The notes under the pieces are model-generated. The model saw only the letters and a program-made list of their open reading frames with translations, did not search any database and was not told the DNA's origin. Source: Melastoma dodecandrum (Eukaryota; Streptophyta; Magnoliopsida; Myrtales; Melastomataceae). From it: DNA of 64,000 bases. The stretch spans positions 5,332,001 to 5,396,000 of the forward strand of contig JARUPY010000397.1 of the NCBI GenBank assembly GCA_029817715.1, in the 5' to 3' direction. Position numbers and translations under genes: made by a program. Shown in pieces: positions 58,251-64,000 of this stretch (position 1 is the stretch's first letter; the number at the start of each line of letters is the position of its first letter).

Positions 58251-58470
58251 CGATTACCGAATTCCTAGCATAAAGCGAATCGAAAGAGACATACCAACTG
58301 CGCAAGAGAGGACCAAGAACCCGACGGGTGGATTCTGATTGGCTTCTGGAGGCCACACGGAGATCGTTGGATAAATTGAACGGATGAGATTGGGATTGCT
58401 TTGAGAAAAAAGGGCGGGATGGTCGACGTGGCAACGAAGGGGATGGATGGGCCGGGAAGGAATTGGGCCT
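58251..58470 (-). promoter_or_regulatory. Remnant promoter of the H2B stub
   Basis: On the minus strand a GCCAATCAGAATCC CCAAT-type box lies about 90 nt upstream of the ATG (58338-58342) and a GCCACGTCGACC ACGT-core element lies near 58424-58435. This spacing is compatible with plant histone promoters. No clear TATA box. Confidence 0.5.
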
Positions 58471-58547
58471 AATCAGTTTCAGCCCTCGCCCTTCCCTTAT
58501 TGCTCACGCGTATAATGACGTAAGCATTAATTCCTTAATTACTTTTT

Positions 58548-59650
58548 GGCAAATTATCGATATTTAGCCCCAACTATTGCCCAACTTTACGTTTTGTCAT
58601 ATCGTTTAAAAATTTTTGAATTTGGCCTAATTTCAATTTTACTTTTCGATTTGACCTTATTCGTAACGGACGTTAGGAGGAGCCGACGTGTCACTAACGT
58701 CTGTAATATTATGTCTACGTAGTCTTCTGACGTGTATAAATTATGCCTACATGATCTATAATCTTCCCGTCGTTTCCTCCACGCCACCACACCCACTCCC
58801 CGCCCCACCCCCCTCCCCCTGCCTCCACACCCACGACCCCCCTCCCCCTCCCCCTCGCCACCACACCCACTCCCCGCCCATCCCTCTGCCTCCACACCCA
58901 CTCCCGCCCCCTCCCCCCTGCCCCCCCTGCCCCTCGCCCCAACACCCACTCCCCGCCCCTCCTGCACCCACTCCCTCCCCCTCCCCCGACCCCCCTGCAC
59001 TCACTCCATCCCCCTCCCCCCTGCCCTCACACCCACTCCCTTCCCCTCTCCCAGTCCCTGGCCCCCTGCACCCACTCCCTCCCCCTCCCCCTCTGCGAAT
59101 CCCTTTTTCCCCTCTTCTCCCCCCTTTGGGAATCCCCTCCCCCTCTTCCCCCCTCGAAATCTCCAATCCCCTCGTCTCTCTCGCTCCCCATTTCCAAATC
59201 CCCCTCGTCCCTACCCTTCGTCTCCCTCCCTCTCCTCGTCTCCCCCCATTCCCTCGTCCCTTTTTCCCCCTTTCTTCCCGGGATGGTGAAGGAAGAATCA
59301 TCCGACGAATGATGCGCACATGTAGGTGGTCCGTCACAAGAAAGAGGCAGAGGGGGAATGGTGGGGGAGGAGGGAGTGGAAGAGGGGAGACGTCCCCTTG
59401 TGGTGTCTGAGGTAAAAAGAAATGTTTATTTTATTAATTATTGTCCACGTAGGTAAAAAAATATTATATTAGGATCCACGTAGGAAGAGAAAAAGGGACG
59501 TTAGTGACACGTCGGCTCCTCTAACGTCCGTTACGAATAAGGCCAAATCGAAAATTAAAATTAAAATAAGGCCAAATTCAGAAATTTTTAAACGATATGA
59601 CAAAACGTAAAGTTAACCAATAGTTGAGGCTAAATATCGATAATTTACCC
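58548..59650. mobile_element. Non-autonomous DNA transposon with 154-bp inverted repeats and a pyrimidine-rich core
   Basis: Inverted repeats 58548-58701 and 59497-59650 match with few differences (start GGCAAATTATCGATATTTAGCC, inner end GTGTCACTAACGTC). They are flanked by TACTTTTT at 58540-58547 and 59651-59658, an 8-bp target duplication. Long terminal inverted repeats suggest a Mutator-like non-autonomous element (usually 9-bp duplications); 8 bp would fit hAT. The core 58780-59290 is almost pure C/T on the plus strand and encodes nothing credible. Confidence 0.85.
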
Positions 59651-59744
59651 TACTTTTTCAGTTTTTGTCTTGACTTAGTCGAAATGAAGATTTCTAGTTT
59701 ATTCATTTGGTTTTCACGTCAAGATCAAAGGTTGTACTAAAAGT

Positions 59745-60105
59745 TTGAGCTTTGTTCCAATTTAACCTTGTTTTTCAAAATAATTCGTGAAATGACCTTA
59801 TCAGTTTGGAAATTCGTAAAATAACCTTGTAAAATCGGTCTTTGAAAGGCCGACTTTAATTCCTTAAAATAGTCGGCCTTTGAAAAGCCGACTTTCACTG
59901 AATAGGAAAAAAAAAACAAGGAAACGGGGGATTGTGGGGGATTTGGGGGATTTGTTTTTTTTTATTTGATAAGGCCGACTTCTTTAAGAATTTGAGGTCG
60001 GCCTTTCTAAGACCGATTTTACGAGGTTATTTGCGGAATTTCGAAATTGACGAGGTTATTTCGCGAATTATTTTATAAATTAAGGTTAAATTGGAACAAA
60101 ACTCC
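59745..60105. mobile_element. Hairpin MITE, about 360 bp
   Basis: Almost the whole element is one inverted repeat: 59745-59855 pairs with 59995-60105 (arms start GAGCTTTGTTCCAATTTAACC and GAGTTTTGTTCCAATTTAACC). Inside are extra copies of GTCGGCCTTTGAAAAGCCGAC-like words. Flanks AAAAGT/AAAAAGT may be an imperfect target duplication. Confidence 0.75.
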
Positions 60106-60597
60106 AAAAAGTATTTTACATCTGGCGTCAGTAAATGTACGTAAAATTTAGCAAGGAGACGAGGCAATCATAACGAAACAATGATTAATGATAAGAATAA
60201 GAAAGAGAGGAGAGATGGAAACAACCCCACGAAAACAAGACAACCCACCACCAGCACCCCCCCTCCCCCGCCTTCTTAATTAAGAAAAAGAAACAGAGGA
60301 GGGAGGGAGGGAGAGGCCGGAAGGAGGGAAGGGGAGCCGAGCATTAACTCCCCCGTCTCAAACCTCGTTCGGCGGGGGGATTGCCTCGCCGCCGCGATCG
60401 TTTAGGCGGAGGAAACGAGATCCAGGCCGTTCTTCCTCTTCCGGTACAGAAAACCACCTCTTTACTGCCTTCCTTTCTTTTGGTTTTTATGTGAAATTCT
60501 GCTGATTCCATCGCCTGCGTTTTGGGCTGGTGAAGATGTTGTGTTGGTAAGAAAGGGGGTTCTTTATTTTTTTTTTTAAGAAAAAAAAAAAGAAAGA
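60106..60597 (+). promoter_or_regulatory. Promoter and 5' UTR region of the RABE1 gene
   Basis: Contains a GGGAGG purine tract (60297-60340), CT-rich stretches and a poly-T/poly-A run just before the ATG. No clear TATA box. The MITE ends at its left border. Confidence 0.5.
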
Positions 60598-62285
60598 ATG
60601 GCGGCCCCTCCGGCAAGGGCGAGGGCGGATTACGATTACCTCATCAAGCTCCTCCTGATTGGCGACAGCGGTATTAACCCCTTTCCCCTCTTCAATTCTT
60701 CTTGATCTTTCCTCTCTTTCTGTTTTCTTCTTTTTTTTTTTCTTTCAGTTATTGACGTCGTTTGATTTGTTTGTCGCGTGCGGTTAGTTCCCTAGGGATT
60801 TGCTTGAATTCCTCAGGGGAATCCAGACCGTGTACATGCTTGTCGATTCGATACTTTCTCCCGATGTTAGGAACTCGCCGTGGTCGCCTAGGATAGAGCT
60901 AGTATAAACTGGCCATGAGTGGAGAGTCTTTCTGGATCGATTCTCAAAATCAACTTCCTATTGGTTATTCTGGTCATGGTAATTTCACACTATGCTCTTA
61001 TTTATCGCGAGTTATTCTGGCAGGTGTGGGGAAGAGTTGCCTTCTGTTGCGTTTCTCTGATGGTTCATTCACCACGAGCTTTATCACCACGATTGGGTAT
61101 GATTCTCTAGGATTTGGGTGCTTCGTGAATCTGGTTTAATTATATGGCTGTGAGAACGCTTCCACGTGTTTTCTTCTTTTGCAGTATAGACTTCAAGATC
61201 AGGACCATAGAGCTCGATGGGAAAAGAATCAAGCTTCAGATATGGGATACAGCTGGTCAGGAGCGGTTTAGGACCATCACGACAGGTGATTTCAGTTCTA
61301 ACGGACCAAGCTGGTCGGGGAAGCTTGTATATGATTACGGAAGCTGATTGGGTGTTCTGGGTGTTCTACTACTAACTGTTCCTGCTGTTGTCCTCTTCTT
61401 TGACCCTGTTAGCCTACTATCGTGGTGCAATGGGCATACTGCTCGTGTATGATGTTACCGACGAATCATCCTTCAACAGTAATCTCCGTATTCTTATCTA
61501 CTGCTTTAAGGTGGGAGCACAAGGCTGATATAATATATGCAGTTAACATATCTTAATATGCTTCTCTTCCCAGACATAAGGAACTGGATTCGCAACATTG
61601 AGCAACATGCATCGGATAATGTTAACAAGATTCTGGTCGGCAACAAGGCTGATATGGATGAAAGCAAAAGGGTAAGACATGTTCTCTCTGTTGGTGAGAC
61701 TTGCATACATTCGCTCATTGTTTGGGCTACATAAAGTTGGCATTTGTCTGAAGAGGAGGACTCATTCAAAAGGATTCGCAGTGCCCCCACCCTCCTGATC
61801 CCCCTTGCTAACTGGAACCCAAGGATTAGTCGATGAAAATTCTGAAGTGGAAAACAATTCTGATGACCCTACATTTTCTTATCCGCCTCTCAGGTGGTGC
61901 CTACTTCCAAGGGCCAAGCACTAGCTGATGAGTACGGAATCCAATTCTTTGAGACTGTAAGTTGAGAAGTTAAACTGCTGTTTATTGCTAATCCAAAAGT
62001 TAGCTGGCTAATGAAAGATATGCTGCAACAGAGCGCGAAAACTAATCTTAACGTGGAGCAAGTCTTCTTTTCGATTGCGCGGGATATAAAGCAGAGGCTT
62101 TCTGACACTGAAACTAAGGCCGAGGTATCCTCAAATATCCACTCTATCATTGTTAACTCGAGGGTCCCTGGTCATGATAACATTTGGACTTACATGTTCT
62201 TTTGCAGCCATCTGCTGCCATTAGAATTAACCAGCCAGACCAGGCAGCGGCAGCAGCGCCAAGATCTTCTTGCTGCGGATCATGA
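60598..62285 (+). CDS. RABE1: Rab GTPase of the RABE1 (Rab8) class, eight exons, 214 aa
   Basis: Small GTPase that directs secretory vesicles from the Golgi to the plasma membrane. Exons 60598-60670, 61024-61096, 61185-61285, 61413-61478, 61574-61671, 61894-61956, 62032-62124 and 62208-62285; all introns GT-AG; 645 nt. G motifs: GDSGVGKSC (P-loop), the effector loop [12 protein letters not shown] diagnostic of Rab8/Rab[21 protein letters not shown] (switch II), [11 protein letters not shown], and ETSAKTN. The C-terminus ends SSCCGS with the double Cys for geranylgeranylation. Length matches family members. Intact, so presumably functional. Confidence 0.96.
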
Positions 62286-62691
62286 GATGCCAGAGCTGGT
62301 TTTCTAACGGAAACCTTGCTGTAAAAGCCATGGGAACCAGTTGGCAAAGGAACAAACTAATTGTGATTAAAGATCAAGGTCTTGTAATGATTTCAACTGC
62401 ATAATGTTTCTAATATGAGATTGGATGTGGAAAGGTGGTCTATTTGGAAATAATCAGGCATGGAAAAGATCATAGCAGATTAAAGAACCGGTACACAATG
62501 AAAAGACAAGTATACATGTGCTCACGTAGCTTTACAACAACCACCCGAGTGGATATGTCCCGGCCGTCCCGGCCGCGACCGAGATGAGCATAGACCTCAA
62601 TAATAAACTTGGCCTCCAACTCTAGACAGTGAGGTACTAAGCATGTGATCATAAAAATCATATACTTCTATGTACAAGACTGCCAAATATC
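62286..62691. other. Shared 3' region of the convergent RABE1 and TDBD genes
   Basis: A stretch of 406 bp between two stop codons on opposite strands, holding both 3' UTRs. No other feature seen. Confidence 0.7.
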
Positions 62692-64000
62692 TCATGTGTT
62701 CATCTCCTTCCCGTAAATGCGCCGCAACTCCCGGGTAGCAGCTAGATAAGATTCTAGAACACACAAGGTTAAGTAAGCTCATACATCAGAAATGAAACAA
62801 AATTAATGCTGCAGCAAAAGGCCCGAAGGGTGATGTTACCTTTCCAGACGCGAAAAGATTTTTCGTTAATCGGCGCGCCAAACACGCTCTGCACAGTATC
62901 GAACAGCATATCTTCCGGAGTACTCCGCAGTTCTTGTACTATCTGATAGATTGTCTTTCCATTCTCAAAGAATATATGGTTGTTTGGATGCTTTGTTTTG
63001 CACCCAGCATGTTTTTCAAACTCAAATGCGCTAAGGACCTGGGAAAGAAGATTTAAGTCAGGAGAGCAGCCCCGAGGACTTGAGGCTTACAGACGCAAAA
63101 GCAACGACGACGCTTACCTTTGTGAAGTTGCATGTCTGGCAGCCGCAAAGATATCCAGATCCCTTAACCACGCCTCGGAGTTCCTACACGGATCAAAACC
63201 ATAAAAACAGGCAGAAGCACGAAAAATGGAAGCTGATTGTCAAGAGAATTTACCTCCCGTGAGGATGAAACATACTTCACTGGCACCCCATCAAGAATGC
63301 CGGTACATATCAGGTTCCGCACACTGGAAGGGAAATGGTTTAAGGATTCCTTTTTAAGATGTTTTGATTCGGGCTTATTCTTGCTACCAGTGTTACTCCT
63401 GGGCTTGATCATCCGAGTCATGGGAACTGGATCAAGAGAATTCTCACCGTCAATTTGCTTAATCTGTGGGAGCTGAACATAAGATTCATCCAGGTTGCAA
63501 AGCTGCCGACCCACGGGGATAGCCGAACCTTCTTCACCATTATAAATACCAAAAGAAAGCACCCCGACTTCTCCCTTGTAAGGTCCCGCAACCGAGATGA
63601 CATTAACAGCTTCATGGTCATAACTTGAGTCCACAGTCCCAACATGGATTTGCTCCTCTTCCTCGTAGTCCCGGATCAAGAAACTGGCATCATTGACAGT
63701 CCTGTCCCATGTTCGCGGGAAACCCGTCTCATTTGCCTGGTCACTTTCGGAGCCACGGAGCAAACCACCGGAATCCCCATCCTGATCAACTCTCAACCTT
63801 TTGATCCTGGTGAAGCTGAGGCATGTTTCGGGTTGTTCCCCACAGTGGGACACAGACAAGCCGACGGCAATGTCATCACCGTCCGCAAAATGATCACCCT
63901 TTCCTCCATCAAAGTTAATGGAATGCACGTTCGCAGGTTCAAGTAATTTATCCAAGCTCTGGTTTGGGATCGATGGGAAGCCGGTAAAGCCCTCCCAAGG
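62692..64000 (-). CDS. TDBD-domain (TPL-binding-domain type) protein, C-terminal part; 5' end outside window
   Basis: Exons on the minus strand: beyond 64000 to 63254, 63183-63118, 63038-62840 and 62753-62692, with GT-AG introns. The first visible exon is an acidic, Ser-rich region ending in LICTGILDGVPVKYVSSSRE. The next exons encode LRGVVKGSGYLCGCQTC, KVLSAFEFEKHAGCKTKHP and NGKTIYQIVQELRSTP, the pattern of the TDBD domain known from nuclear PHD-finger regulators such as IDM1-like proteins. The tail is ATRELRRIYGKEMNT. The frame is open through 64000 with no Met there (QSLDKLLEP uses TTG), so the start lies outside. No PHD finger or acetyltransferase is visible. Probably nuclear; exact role unknown. 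Convergent with RABE1, as I recall for At5g59830/At5g59840. Confidence 0.8.

Noticed and set aside
58688..59410. 240-codon Pro-rich frame and complementary Gly-rich frames
   Set aside because: Translation of a C/T simple-sequence tract inside a DNA transposon, not a gene.
63644..63946. 100-codon plus-strand frame over the TDBD gene
   Set aside because: Antisense to an exon that continues in frame to conserved downstream exons.

Overview
The window is nuclear DNA of a flowering plant, most likely a eudicot. It has plant-type spliced genes (RABE1 Rab GTPase, actin-depolymerizing factor, polyol transporter, a P-class PPR gene with 21 repeats), part of a nuclear tRNA-Cys gene, and nested LTR retrotransposons of plant-specific lineages (Tat, Athila, chromovirus, copia). 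From memory, PPR, ADF, H2B, RABE1 and TDBD-domain genes also sit close together in Arabidopsis around At5g59830-At5g59910, so the two gene-bearing ends look like one ancestral block pulled apart by about 47 kb of repeats.

Layout. 1-5 kb: tRNA-Cys end (-), PPR gene (+), ADF gene (-). 5.07-10.8 kb: chromovirus A with both LTRs and a 5-bp target duplication, inserted about 270 bp upstream of the ADF start. 11.15-12.87 kb: intact polyol transporter PLT1. 13.4-19.1 kb: degraded minus-strand gypsy element E with two integrase segments. 20.9-22.8 kb: short copia derivative F with only gag and protease. 23.0-35.9 kb: complete 12.9-kb Tat-lineage element B (target duplication GATTA, nearly identical LTRs). 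Between its pol and 3' LTR it carries, on the opposite strand, a six-exon gene with a TATA box, a plant-mobile-domain-like N-terminus and a coiled-coil C-terminus. 38.5-39.9 kb: truncated second transporter copy PLT2. 39.9-50.9 kb: minus-strand Tat-type element C, truncated at both ends, its gag split by a 3.25-kb LTR-like insertion full of tandem repeats. 50.9-54.4 kb: Tekay/Del-like fragment D. 54.6-55.1 kb: third transporter relic PLT3, cut by an Athila 5' LTR plus gag (55.1-57.7 kb). 58.1-60.1 kb: stub of a histone H2B gene with its promoter, then two hairpin-type DNA elements. 60.6-64 kb: RABE1 (+) and a convergent TDBD-domain gene (-) that runs off the window.

The single-copy genes serve unrelated basic roles (organelle RNA processing, actin turnover, vesicle traffic, sugar-alcohol transport, chromatin or co-repressor function), and I see no operon-like logic. 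The two stories worth following are the antisense spliced gene inside element B and the PLT family, which was amplified locally, probably homogenised by gene conversion, and then broken by retroelements.
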